Source: Utricularia gibba
Lineage: Eukaryota; Streptophyta; Magnoliopsida; Lamiales; Lentibulariaceae
Length of the DNA stretch: 64,000 bases
Direction of reading: 5' to 3'
NCBI GenBank assembly: GCA_002189035.1
Contig: NEEC01000007.1
Coordinates: 1,798,001 to 1,862,000 of the forward strand
Part shown: positions 54,139 to 64,000 of the stretch, one piece after another
How positions within the stretch are numbered: the stretch's first letter is position 1
How the letters are laid out: each line of letters starts with the position of its first letter
Notes under the pieces: model-generated
Databases searched by the model: none
Told to the model about the DNA's origin: nothing
The model's input: the letters and a program-made list of their open reading frames with translations, nothing else
Made by a program: the position numbers and the translations under genes

Positions 54139-55194
54139 ATGGCGAATGCAGGTGTCGGTTTTGGCTTTCTTGCCTGCATTCTCGTGGCTTCGCTCTCATC
54201 TGCCTCCGCTGCGCTGAATCGTAAGTTTTCTACGTGTAGTCTCGAATTGAATTCCCTGGTTTTAAAAAGAATGCAAAATTCGGATTGAAGATGATGACGA
54301 TGTCGTTTGTGAATCAAGAACTGAGTGTGTCGATGGATCTATCGTCTGATTTTCAAAATGTGTAATGTTATTAACGTGGTTTGATTCAAGCTGGAGATAT
54401 TTGGGAGAATTTGTGTTGATATCCTGTCGGTAGCTTCCAACTCCCGTTAGCCTGATAGTTCTCAACGCTAAAAGCCATAAAGTGATTGAGAAATTGCAGT
54501 AACTGTTTGAAGATTGTTAGCTAAATATGCCTTGCTGAGACTAAAGTAACGATTTTTTTTTTTTTTTTGTGGTTGGAACCCAGAAAAGGTAACAGATAAC
54601 CCTGCTGATCAGCTGGTGGCTGTGATCAATGCTAACAGAACTGCAAGCCACTCATCATCCTTGTACAGCAACCCGGGTCTGGGATGCCTAGCTCTACAGT
54701 ACATAAAGGCATATGAGGGTGACTGTAAGGCTGTTGGTGGACCAAATGCAATGAAACCTGCCGACTCCGAGTTTCCCAGATCATTTGCACCAAACTGTGG
54801 CGTTGAAGTCTCCACTCTGACACCGATCACAGGTCGCCTCCTGGCGTGCCAATCCAAATATGTCAGCCCTTCAGATGCCTTTTCTCAGATTCTGATGGAA
54901 AATGAGAGAAGCATTGCATTAGTTAATAGTAGGAACCATTCAGAGGTTGGTGCTGCTGTGACTGGCTCTGGCGGTGGAGGTCCCTATTTTTGGTGCGTAT
55001 TGTTCAGTAACGGAACATCAAATGCCAGCTTCGTTCTACAAGAAGGCGTTGAAAGGGTCGAACGGCCGGGGTGCTTCAGTGGCGCTGCGGATGCTTGTAG
55101 TGGTGCAGCCGCTGCATTCGCAAGAAGCATTCTTGATCTAATGTGGTTGGCTATTGCAGGATTTGTTGCATTTTCTTGTGGGGTGGGATTTTGA
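54139..55194 (+). CDS. Putative GPI-anchored extracellular protein (plant-specific)
   Basis: Exons 54139-54220 and 54584-55194 join in phase 1 to give 230 residues. A signal peptide (GVGFGFLACILVASLSSASA) begins the protein. The mature part has the pattern DQLVAVINANR, LGCLALQYIKAYEGDC and CGVEVSTLTPITGRLLACQSKY, with about eight cysteines. Several N-glycosylation sequons (NRT, NHS, NGT, NAS) are present. The C-terminus carries small residues followed by a hydrophobic end (LMWLAIAGFVAFSCGVGF), as expected for GPI-anchor addition. It resembles a family of plant uncharacterised GPI-anchored proteins. The function is not known; plasma-membrane surface location is inferred. Confidence 0.8.
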
Positions 55195-56295
55195 GATGAG
55201 CTGCTTGTCTCGATGATTCATTTGCTTGTAACTCAAACGTCACATCCGGTTTGGATGGACGTCCACTTGTCCTGGTTTCATGATTGTGTTTTCTTGACAT
55301 CATTTTTTTTTTTTGAACTAATTTGTAATAAAAAGACAAAATTTTCAGAAATCTGTTGAGACATCACGTTTCTCTCTCCTCTTTCCTGTGTTCACTCTCT
55401 CTCTCTCTCTCTTTCTGCGCATTTTCCCTCGTCTAGTGTCCATTGGAGTCCCGTATAAAATAAAACCACACAGCACAATTATTCTTGTGTCCTTCACCGA
55501 TGAATGTTGCTGCGCGTTTCTGCCAGGCTCACGGCATCGTCATCGGTAATCCATTCCATTTCCTCTTCATGTACCTGAAGTTTTTGAATTTCCTCTGGTT
55601 TGCATGTTTTTTTTTTTCAAAATTCACTGTTTTGTGTTAACCCAATCACTCTAGAGAGCGACCCTTTCCTTTTTTTGAGAATTTAGATTCAGGACGGAAT
55701 GCCCGTTTACTGCTTTATTCTGTTGTTTCTTTTGCCGGATACTTGATGGTTATTTTGTTTGTCTGGGATGTGTTAATTTTCTTTTGATTGCCAACTGATT
55801 CTTCCCCCTTTTGTTTTCTTGAATTATTCTGGTTTCTTCCCTTGCTGCACATATTCGATAAGGGCATTTCCAATTATTTCTCCTGTGACTGCTGGGTCAG
55901 CAGCTAGCCTTTGAGATAAAGGGTGCAGTTCTGTGTGTAACCTTTTCTTTTGTAGTGTTAATCATTTTATGTCGGTATAATTGATAGTTGAGGCAGCTGC
56001 AAAAGAAACACTTCTGTACATTTTGTTACAGATTCGGGCATTTGAATTGATTTTTCAAGCTTTTGTCTGCAAGAAAACATATCATCATCATTGAAAGCAT
56101 GATTCATACGGTTCTTATTTCTGCAAAGAATTTCCCATAGTAATATGGTTGTAAAAAATGTTTATTGCTGGTGTTTCTTACTTAGTTCCCAGGAAATTTA
56201 ATGATCAATATTTACGTTTGTAATCTAACTCCATATCCATCTTCTCTTAGGTGAATGACCTGCCAAGGCCATATCGTTGTTTGTTGTTTTGCTAA
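55195..56295. other. GPI-protein 3' flank and kinase 5' leader
   Basis: Contains an AATAAA-like signal near 55326, a CT microsatellite at 55395-55412 and the probable leader of the kinase gene with a possible leader intron (GTAATC near 55545 to TTAG near 56250). No other gene is seen. Confidence 0.45.
55395..55412 (+). repeat. CT dinucleotide repeat
   Basis: Nine CT units. Pyrimidine repeats of this kind are common near plant transcription starts and may belong to the kinase promoter. Confidence 0.75.
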
Positions 56296-58772
56296 ATGGC
56301 TTCAGCGGGCATGGCTTCAAACTCTTCATTGAAAGAGTCATATAGCCATGCCATAGGGGCTGAAGACTTATTAGAAGATATGAATAATATGAAACTACAG
56401 GAAGAACAGGTACATATTTCAGCTTTCAGACATTTTACCATTCAAATGAAACAGATTTGAAGGGGGGGACATCCAGTGAGACTGCTTTCCATCTGCAGGA
56501 AATGGAAGCAGCGATAGTAGATGGCAATGGAACTGAGATAGGTCATGTCATCGTGACAACTGTTGGTGGCCAAAATGGCCTGCCAAACAAGGTGATTCAC
56601 AATCTTGCATGGAAATTGGACGTTTTCTTTGTAAAAATGAAAAAATTTTCGATAAATTTTGAATCAATATAATTGGAGTCAAAGATGGAAAATTTGGGTG
56701 CACATATAAACTCCCACAGCTTTTTATTGAAGATGTCATATAGCTCGATGTTGGTGTATTCAAATTCCTACATGGTTTACTTTCAGACGATCAGCTACAT
56801 GGTTGAACGCATAGTTGGACGTGGATCATTTGGAGTTGTGTTCCAAGTCAGCATTTATTTCATGTTACATACGAAAAGAATGCAAATGTGCAACTTCAGT
56901 ACATGCTAAATATAGCTCCTTTTCTCATCCAGGCTAAGTGCTTGGAGAATGGGGAAACAGTAGCAATAAAAAAAGTCCTTCAGGATAGGAGATACAAGAA
57001 TAGAGAGTTGCAGATTATGCGTCTTCTTCATCATCCTAATATTGTTTCACTTAAAAATTGTTTCGTCTCCAAAACGGGAAGGGATGAACTCTATCTCAAC
57101 TTGGTACTTGAATATGTGCATGACACTGTTCACCGTGTTGTCAAACATTATAACAGGTTGAACCAGAGGATGCCTTTGATATATGTAAAGCTGTACGCTT
57201 ACCAGGTATATTTGCAACTCTTACTATAAACCCACGAGATTTGAGTGCTTTCATGATGGTTTAATGGACCTTTTACTTTCCCTGAGGTGCAATTCAACTT
57301 TTCCTGGAGATTTTGATTTTATTAACAATCTAACTAACTCGATATTTGCAGATCTTCCGAGCATTGTCATATATCCATCGTGGAGTTGGAATCTGTCACA
57401 GGGATATAAAACCCCAAAATATTCTGGTACATCTAGCATTATTTGCAAGTGAACATTTCATTCTTCTCTTTGATGATCCGCATGTCATGCCCAAATCTAT
57501 TCATTCTCCACATTTTTTAGATTTCAGGTGATGCAATATTTTTTTTACAGTTTTTGCACATATGGATTTATGCTGTCACCCAAAATGCCAAATATTACTG
57601 GGATTTCATGCTTTGAATTAGCCTTGTTCTATCTCTCTTTGTTGACATATTTGAACTGTTTGCTCCAAATATTGTTATAGATCAACCCTCACACCCACCA
57701 AGTCAAACTCTGTGACTTCGGAAGTGCAAAGGTTTTGGTAAGAAAATAGTCATGAAATCAAGATTGTGAGAGCGAATTTCACCGGCTAATTATGCGTCTC
57801 CACTTGTTTTCAGGTCGAGGGCGAGCCAAACATATCCTATATTTGCTCTAGATACTACAGAGCTCCTGAGCTCATCTTTGGAGCGACAGAGTATACTACG
57901 AGCATTGACGTTTGGTCAGGTGGATGCGTGCTTGCTGAGATGCTACTTGGACAGGTGCTTTACCATTTCACAGTAAGCTCTTTCAGACAGAGTGGCTTCT
58001 TGATCCTTGGCTTGCATATTACTCTCAGCCTTTGTTTCCGGGTGCGAATGGAGTAGACCAGCTTGTGGAGATCATCAAGGTTCTTTCTCCCTTCTTACTG
58101 CAGAAAACATGCGTTCAGCTTCAATGGATTCCATGACATGAGTCATAACTACACTCTATTTCCTCCTCCTGTCTCAGGTTCTGGGCACCCCAACACGGGA
58201 GGAAATAAGGTGCATGAATCCTACCTACAATGAGGCCAAGTTTCCTCAAATCAAAGCTCGTCCCTGGCACAAGGTGCTTCTTCTCTAGCAAGTTTATTCA
58301 TCTGGTTCTCACCATTCACTAGCCATTTCCTTATTCACCAGATCTTCCATAAACGCATGCCTTCCGAAGCAGTAGACCTGATTTCAAGACTGCTTCAGTA
58401 TTCTCCTAGCCTGCGTTGCTCAGCAGTGAGTCATCTAACCCCACATTTCTGATCAGCACGCAGAGCATTCAGTAGTTTCATGTTTTGGATTCCATTGCAG
58501 CTAGACGCCTTGACTCACCCCTTCTTCAACGAACTGCGCGACCCGACCGCTCGTCTTCCGAATGGTCGGCTGCTCCCCCCGCTGTTCAACTTCAAACCTC
58601 AAGGTAACAACAACCACCATCTACAATCCTCAGAGTTTTGAGTTTCTCAGAGCAGTAACCAGTCTTGGATGCTGCTGTTCTGCCTTCAGAGCTGAAGGGT
58701 GCGTCTCCTGATACGGTGGCAAAGCTGATCCCGGAGCATGCTCGAAAACAGTGCCCCTTCCTTGACCTGTGA
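56296..58772 (+). CDS. Shaggy/GSK3-like serine/threonine kinase
   Basis: Twelve exons: 56296-56409, 56499-56591, 56787-56846, 56933-57205, 57352-57426, 57681-57737, 57814-57954, 58029-58079, 58178-58273, 58342-58425, 58501-58603 and 58690-58772, giving 409 residues. The kinase domain shows the Gly loop [15 protein letters not shown] (catalytic Lys), the catalytic loop [16 protein letters not shown] and the activation-loop [11 protein letters not shown], whose Tyr is the conserved autophosphorylation site. The GSK3 end [15 protein letters not shown] and a C-terminal tail follow. The N-terminus with VTTVGGQNG resembles plant group I shaggy kinases rather than the BIN2 group. Plant GSK3s phosphorylate brassinosteroid-pathway factors and others. 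GRGSFG in place of the more common GHGSFG is a small change. Confidence 0.94.
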
Positions 58773-59532
58773 CCGCTCCTCCATTCCCTTGAAGACTCCA
58801 GTTCTCTTCCCCTGTTCTGCTGCTTTCCAATTGTAACCCCTGGGAACGCACTTCTCTTGTCTCTGTGCTTTGCTCATCTTGGATTTATATACTCTCCGGT
58901 ATAGTGAACCTCAACCACCAACACTATCGAATTCTTGGTTAATCCTGCAAATTTCACATTGATTTAATAATTTTGATGTAGTAAAAATGTTTGAAAATTT
59001 TGAATAATTATTTTTATTATTGGTAATACTTTTTACAATGATTTGTATTGAATTTAATTCAAAACTATACATGAAACTAAAGAATGGATTGAATATGATT
59101 TTAAAAACAATTGGGGATAAGGAAATGAAATAAAAAAAAACATGGACCTTTTACATAAACTTTTCTTTCATTAAAAAACGTAAAATAATGAAAAATTAAA
59201 TTCGTGCTAAAATATAATGAAGATATTTAGTTAATTTTATCTATTTAGTATCTACAAATCTATTTTCAAAATTATAACCCAAGAATTATAAAAGATGATG
59301 TTCTTTAAATAGAAAATATATATATATATATATATAAAAAAGCATTATAAACCACATGACGGACCACGTCCCTTATTTATTAGACAGACAAACAAGAAGG
59401 CGCAGGAGTACAATACAGCAATAATCAAACAGCAGCAATGCAAGGGAACAGATGGCGGCGCTGGTCCGAATGAAGGAACTTCATTTGAAGGGGCTTTTTA
59501 GGCATCCTTGACTTCCACGGTCGCACCGGTCT
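58773..59532. other. AT-rich intergenic stretch
   Basis: Kinase 3' flank, AT-rich DNA with a TA repeat at 59316-59336, and the 3' end of the DUF538 gene. No gene was recognised. Confidence 0.5.
59316..59336. repeat. TA dinucleotide repeat
   Basis: About ten TA units within AT-rich intergenic DNA. Confidence 0.75.
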
Positions 59533-60156
59533 TCACATCTCCCGCCGCCGGGGATCGGACACTTCCGCATCCTCATCGTCCTCTTCACCGACGTCCGCCT
59601 CGATCTCGATCGGCGCCGAGACGTTCTCCTTCCCCTCCTCCAGTTGAAAGGCCTCCACCGGAAACGAGCGCCACAAGCCGCTGAGAGCCCTGAAGTTGAT
59701 GTTTCCGGTGGGTGGATCATCGAGATCGATCTGTCGGATGCTGACCCAGAGGAGGAGCTCCTTGGCCTTCACCCCCGTCAGCTTCTTGATCTTCCCCGGC
59801 TCCACGTACGCCGTGATCTCCCTGATGCATGAGTTCAGATAAGAAACCTGTACAGGTATGGTAGAGATCTGATTGCGCAATCCTTTTCAGATGAAATCTA
59901 AGCACCTGGCGTATTGGACGAGTCTATCGATTTTGTCGAACCGGTGCTGCGATTTCTCCTTCTGGATGAGCCACACGAATCCGGTCTCCTTGATGTACCC
60001 GGTTTCCTCAATGTCCTTCAGGGGGAGGAGCCCGTTCGGGAGCCCCACTTCAGAGAGGAGGAACTGGGATTTCTCCTTGCCGATGGCGTCGCCGTGGTAG
60101 AGCTCGTCGGCGGCGGCCCTGATCTCATCGGTAATCTTGGACTTGAAGTTTGCCAT
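59533..60156 (-). CDS. DUF538 family protein
   Basis: Exons 60156-59906 and 59821-59533 join in phase 2 to give 179 residues, normal for the family. The N-terminal half contains the conserved phrases AAADELYHGD, LLSEVGLPNGLLPL and ETGFVWLIQK. The second half reads AYVEPGKIKKLTGVKAKELLLWV, with IDLDDPPTGNINF further on, then an acidic tail (GEEDDEDAE). DUF538 proteins are plant-specific beta-barrel-like proteins, found in stress-induced sets; no enzymatic role is firmly known. There is no signal peptide, so a cytosolic place is likely. A TATA box and a purine-rich repeat stand just upstream. Confidence 0.9.
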
Positions 60157-60195
60157 ATTACCGATGGTGGTGAGGACGGAGCAGACGACGCAGTG

Positions 60196-60204
60196 TTTAT
60201 ATAG
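60196..60204 (-). promoter_or_regulatory. TATA box of the DUF538 gene
   Basis: CTATATAAA on the minus strand, about 40 bases before the ATG at 60156; this implies a very short leader. Confidence 0.55.
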
Positions 60205-60222
60205 AGAGAGATTTTAGAGTCG

Positions 60223-60257
60223 TTTTCTTTTCTTTTCTTTTCTTTTCTTTTTTTTTT
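60223..60257 (+). repeat. TTTTC pentanucleotide repeat
   Basis: About six units, GAAAA on the minus strand, directly upstream of the DUF538 TATA box. Confidence 0.8.
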
Positions 60258-60995
60258 AAAAGTTTTTTAACTTCCACCAATAATCCAATCTAATTAATTA
60301 TTTTGCATTTATAAAATAAATCATATAGGAAATTACATTTTTCATTTAATTTATAATTAATTTTCATTTTTTCATCTCGGTGTTTTCGTACAACATAATA
60401 TATGTGCATGTAGGGTAATGCCAGGGTACTCTTTTTTTTTTTTTTTCTAAGTTCATGACATTCAATGAGACCACGTAACCGTACAATCACTAACAAAAAT
60501 GTCGCAGACAACTTTCGTGGATTTTATTTTATTCATTTTTTTTCCTAATTAGATCTAGAAATAAGATATTCAAACTATTGTGGGATGGAGATGTGCATTT
60601 GATAAACATTAAAATTATTTTAATTCTAAGAAAATTCTCTAAAAAAAACTACAAATGGGTCTACTTGCTTTAGAATACATGTTTTCAGAATAATAATGGA
60701 AAAACCATTTCTACAAATAGTTTTGAAAAAAAATAATTAAAATATTATACAACATGAATTTGAAAAAAAAAACATCTATCAAATAAACCTAATTTTTAAT
60801 ACATGTGTTTGAAATGGTAAATAAACACGTAGTTCTTGTTATTTTCGTTTTATATTTTTTTATTGAGAGTAATAGTGAAAATAGCGTGGGAACACGTGGA
60901 CGGCTGAGATCCGTTGTTGGAGTATGGTGTGACTCGTAATTAATGAGTGCGGTTACACCTATGAACCAACAACAACAAATACTGCTCCATTGTTT

Positions 60996-61014
60996 AATAA
61001 TAATAATAATAATA
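60996..61014 (+). repeat. AAT trinucleotide repeat
   Basis: Six units of AAT in AT-rich intergenic DNA. Confidence 0.75.
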
Positions 61015-61702
61015 AATGATGTTATTTTTCGATGGCCGAATTTTTTCTATCCCAAGGGATGGAGAGAGAGAGAGGAGAACAATAGTTGGCAATAATTCAT
61101 CATATTATTAATTAATAATATTTGTGGATGTTATTTTTTAAGTATCTTATTGTAGATAATGTAACAATTAATAATTTTTAGATATAATTTGTAAATACAG
61201 AAATTAAAAGTGGGGTTAAATATGAAATAAAGCTTGAAATTATAGCAATATTAATATTATGAAAATATTCGCCTCTTTTTTTTTGGCGAATCACCACCCT
61301 GAACTTTTAAAAATTACGAATTGCTCTACAAGGCGGATTTAGGGCTGTGTGGTGGGGTCTTGAAAGTTGCAATTTTGGGGATATGGGCCGAGTATGCATA
61401 TTTGGTATGGGCCAGTGTATATTGGGTATTGAGGATATGGGCTGAGTACGTAATTTTGAGGTTTATTTCTTGATGGGCCCAGTATCAGCTGGAATGTGCC
61501 CGCCCCCCATGTGGAGAGTTCTTTGTGTCGGAAATGCAAACCCCCTAAGCCCTAATTCTCTTCTGTTCGATTCCTCTTCCTTGATTCTTCTACTCAGCTT
61601 CTGGATTGTTGTGTCGGAATTCATCGCGTTCGATTGTTTCTACAATAATTTACGATATCCAGGATCCTTCTGAATGGGAGATGAGACATTGCCGTTTTCG
61701 CC

Positions 61703-61906
61703 ATGGAATTGAGCGGCTTCCTGTCGAGCCCTGGGTTTCGCGTGGCCGATTCAGGCGAGGCTGACCTTCGAAATGAGCGTGATCGTAATTTGGAACACGC
61801 AGAGCTGCAAAGATGCTTCTTTGCATGCGTACCATGGCTGAGTCCTGAGAAAGGAACCAATGTCCACGGTAAGCTCCGGCGGTCGGCTGCTGTCAGGAGT
61901 GTTTAG
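61703..61906 (+). other. Upstream open reading frame overlapping the PPR start
   Basis: An ATG at 61703 opens a 67-residue frame that stops at 61906, 46 bases inside the PPR coding region in another frame. It shows no similarity to known proteins. If the leader is unspliced, it could lower PPR translation. Confidence 0.35.
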
Positions 61907-64000
61907 CACAGCACAGCTCACGTCTATCATCACCACTATTCTTAGAAACTCAGCCTCCTCACCATCCTCCATTTACGCTGGACTTTCCTCGTACCTACCC
62001 TATCTCACCCCACCCATAATTCACTCTGTTCTCTCTTCACCGCTCCTCCATCGGCATCCATCAGCGCTTCTCTCTTTCCTGAACTGGGCACAAGCTCAGT
62101 CGTCTTTAGGGCGGGGTGTCACCCCTTTGCCTTTGGCGCCTCTCATCTCTTTACTCTCGTCCCTCATCCAGGCCCATAAATTTGACGATGCGAAGCGTAT
62201 ACTTCATTCACAAATTCTCTCCGAGCATCCCCAGCATCAGCTCCACCGACACCTACTCCACCCCGCTCCTCCCGTGCCACCGCCGACGAAAGTTTTTCTG
62301 GATATCTGCATTTTTTCATACTGCCGCGCCGGTTGGCCCCATCTTGGCGTGCAGATTTTCAAGAAAATGAAGCGGAACAGGATGCTGCCTAATGTGCTGA
62401 CTTTCAACACCTTGCTGACCTCCCTACTAAAGACAAGCCCGTATTCTCATTCTGTGAGTTTTTGCAAGGAGCTTTTTTGTGATGCTGTTAAGATTGGGCT
62501 TTTACCAACCGTGGTTACTTTTAATATTCTGATCAATGGATATTGTTTGGTGGGCAAGTACAAAGATGCAATGGAGTTGGTGGAAAAGATGGAGGTTGAT
62601 TTTAAATTAAAGCCAGACAATGCGACGTATAATACCATACTGACTGGTTTGTGCAAGAAGGGGAGGTTTCATGATGTCCGTAATGTGCTGTCCGATATGA
62701 AGAGCAAAGGGCTGTGTCCCAATAAAACTACATATAATATATTGGTTGATGGTTATTGTTCAATGGGGTTGTTGAAGGATGCCGCAAGTATTGTTGAGTT
62801 GATGTTTCAGAATCACATGCTGCCAGACGTTTGGACGTATAATATGCAAATCAGTGGAATGTGTAACTCTGGAAAGATTGATGAGGCATTTAGGCTGAAA
62901 GCAGAGATGGAGGAATCAAAGATGTTGCCAGATGTTGTTACTTACAACACTCTGATAAACGGGTGTTTTGAGGCAAAAAAAAGTTCCGAGGCTTTGAAGT
63001 TGGTGGATGAAATGCGAGATAAGGGTGTTCATCTTAATCAAGTGACTCATAACATCATGATTAAGTGGTATTGTAAGGAGGGAAGGATGAGTGACGCCAG
63101 TGAAGAAGTCGTGAGGATGGAAGAGGCTGGATTTTCTCCTGATTGTGTCACATACAACACCCTCATTAACAGTTTTTGTAAAGCAGGTAATATGGAAGAG
63201 GCTTTTAGAATGATGAATCAAATGGCTGCGAGGGGTTTGAAGATGGACACTGTGACACTGAATACTGCTCTTCACAATCTATGCTTAGAGAAGAAGCTTG
63301 AGGATGCCTATGAGTTGCTGAGTGCTGCAAGTAGGAGAGGATACATTGTGGATGCAGTGAGCTATGGAACTCTTATTGTTGGGTATTTCAAAGAAGAAGA
63401 TGCCGAGAAAGCTTTGAAAATTTGGGATGAGATGAAGGAAAAGGAGATAATCCCCAATCTCATTACCTATAACTCTTTGATGGGAGGGCTATGCAAACTG
63501 GGAAAGACAGATTTGGCTATAACCAAGTTCGATGAGCTCTTAGCAAATGGTTTAGTTCCTGATGAGACAACGTACAATACAATTATACATGGTTATTGCT
63601 GGGAAGGGAAAGTTGAGAGAGCATTTCATTTTCACAACGACATGATCAAAAAGTCCCAATTCCAGCCTGATACATACACTTCCAACATCCTTCTTCATGG
63701 ACTATGCAAGGAGGGCAGGTTAGATAAAGCCATCAAACTCTTCAGATCGTGGGTTGCAAGAGGCAAGAGCCTTGATGTTGTGTCGTACAACACAATAATA
63801 GCAGGATTATGCAAGGAGGGGAAGGTCGAGGAAGCCTTCGCCTTCCTTGCTGAAATGGAGGAGAAGGATATAGAGCCTGATGGTTACACTTATAACCCCA
63901 TTTTAAACGCTCTTAATGATGCTGGAAAAACCAAGGAAGCTGAGGAGCTATTGAAGAAATTTGCAAAGACTGAAACAAACCCGTCCACCGCACAGTCAGG
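61860..64000 (+). CDS. P-class PPR protein, 3' end outside the window (At2g16880-like)
   Basis: An intron-free frame runs from the ATG at 61860 to the window edge with no stop, 713 codons so far. A stop lies in frame 21 bases upstream and no other ATG intervenes. The first ~150 residues are a spacer with Ser/Pro/His-rich parts. From about residue 165 at least fifteen PPR motifs follow, seen as LTFNTLLTSLLK, VTFNILINGYC, ATYNTILTGLCKKG, TTYNILVDGYC, VTYNTLINGC and so on to YTYNPILNALNDAGK. The order and wording resemble the Arabidopsis At2g16880 type. The protein should bind organellar RNA; target and organelle are not determined. The sequence near the edge (ELLKKFAKTE) suggests the last repeats have been reached. 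Confidence 0.9.
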   Translation, partial: MSTVSSGGRLLSGVFSTAQLTSIITTILRNSASSPSSIYAGLSSYLPYLTPPIIHSVLSSPLLHRHPSALLSFLNWAQAQSSLGRGVTPLPLAPLISLLSSLIQAHKFDDAKRILHSQILSEHPQHQLHRHLLHPAPPVPPPTKVFLDICIFSYCRAGWPHLGVQIFKKMKRNRMLPNVLTFNTLLTSLLKTSPYSHSVSFCKELFCDAVKIGLLPTVVTFNILINGYCLVGKYKDAMELVEKMEVDFKLKPDNATYNTILTGLCKKGRFHDVRNVLSDMKSKGLCPNKTTYNILVDGYCSMGLLKDAASIVELMFQNHMLPDVWTYNMQISGMCNSGKIDEAFRLKAEMEESKMLPDVVTYNTLINGCFEAKKSSEALKLVDEMRDKGVHLNQVTHNIMIKWYCKEGRMSDASEEVVRMEEAGFSPDCVTYNTLINSFCKAGNMEEAFRMMNQMAARGLKMDTVTLNTALHNLCLEKKLEDAYELLSAASRRGYIVDAVSYGTLIVGYFKEEDAEKALKIWDEMKEKEIIPNLITYNSLMGGLCKLGKTDLAITKFDELLANGLVPDETTYNTIIHGYCWEGKVERAFHFHNDMIKKSQFQPDTYTSNILLHGLCKEGRLDKAIKLFRSWVARGKSLDVVSYNTIIAGLCKEGKVEEAFAFLAEMEEKDIEPDGYTYNPILNALNDAGKTKEAEELLKKFAKTETNPSTAQS

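Larger units (their letters stand above)
60157..61859. other. Intergenic region upstream of DUF538 and PPR genes
   Basis: Divergent promoter DNA, mostly AT-rich, with a TTTTC repeat at 60223-60257 and an AAT repeat at 60996-61014. From about 61500 the sequence becomes leader-like for the PPR gene, including an upstream ATG frame at 61703-61906. No other gene was seen. Confidence 0.5.

Noticed and set aside
55600-56250. Possible gene between the GPI-protein and kinase genes
   Set aside because: No frame with similarity; the sequence looks like a leader intron of the kinase gene.

Overview
The window is nuclear DNA of a flowering plant, most likely a eudicot. Almost every gene is split by short, AT-rich GT-AG introns, and intergenic DNA is AT-rich. 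The proteins are plant-type: a class XI myosin, an ELF6-type jumonji protein, a shaggy-like kinase, P-class pentatricopeptide (PPR) proteins, GDSL-type proteins and a thaumatin-like protein. I cannot name the species. Exon boundaries below were read by eye from splice consensus, reading phase and family conservation. In nearly every gene the summed exon length is a multiple of three; the exceptions are the two genes carrying a frameshift.

Layout: (1) SAM-domain protein, minus, running off the left edge; (2) VPS11, minus, 942-4169; (3) RING protein, minus, 4736-5359; (4) fimbrin, plus, 6376-9657; (5) cohesin SMC1, plus, 10145-17376; (6) short-tailed myosin XI, plus, about 18107-25549; (7) class-3 lipase, minus, 25835-28608; (8) an inverted, divergent pair of GDSL genes, 29267-30582 (minus, frameshifted) and 31055-32371 (plus, intact); (9) RZ-1-type RNA-binding protein, minus, 32718-35836; (10) DNL/Zim17 zinc-ribbon protein, minus, 36323-37254; (11) ELF6-like H3K27 demethylase, minus, 37951-43322; (12) thaumatin-like protein, plus, 44692-46107; (13) ZIP-family transporter with a one-base frameshift, plus, 47864-49953; (14) PPR protein, plus, 50101-51765; (15) cinnamoyl-CoA-reductase-like protein, minus, 52197-53551; (16) GPI-anchored protein, plus, 54139-55194; (17) shaggy/GSK3-like kinase, plus, 56296-58772; (18) DUF538 protein, minus, 59533-60156; (19) PPR protein, plus, from 61860 and open at the right edge.

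These are mostly unrelated single-copy housekeeping genes (vesicle tethering, actin bundling, cohesion, actin transport, chromatin demethylation, organelle RNA metabolism), not a pathway cluster. The accessory part is 29-32.4 kb. There a GDSL gene exists as a near-identical inverted repeat. One copy is broken by a missing C, both copies carry Gly where the family has its catalytic Ser, and sequence identity starts 24 bases downstream of each copy's own TATA box. Other points worth attention are a myosin XI that ends before the globular tail, a second C-run deletion in the ZIP gene, and two GC-AG introns. I saw no CRISPR array, rRNA, tRNA or intact transposon.
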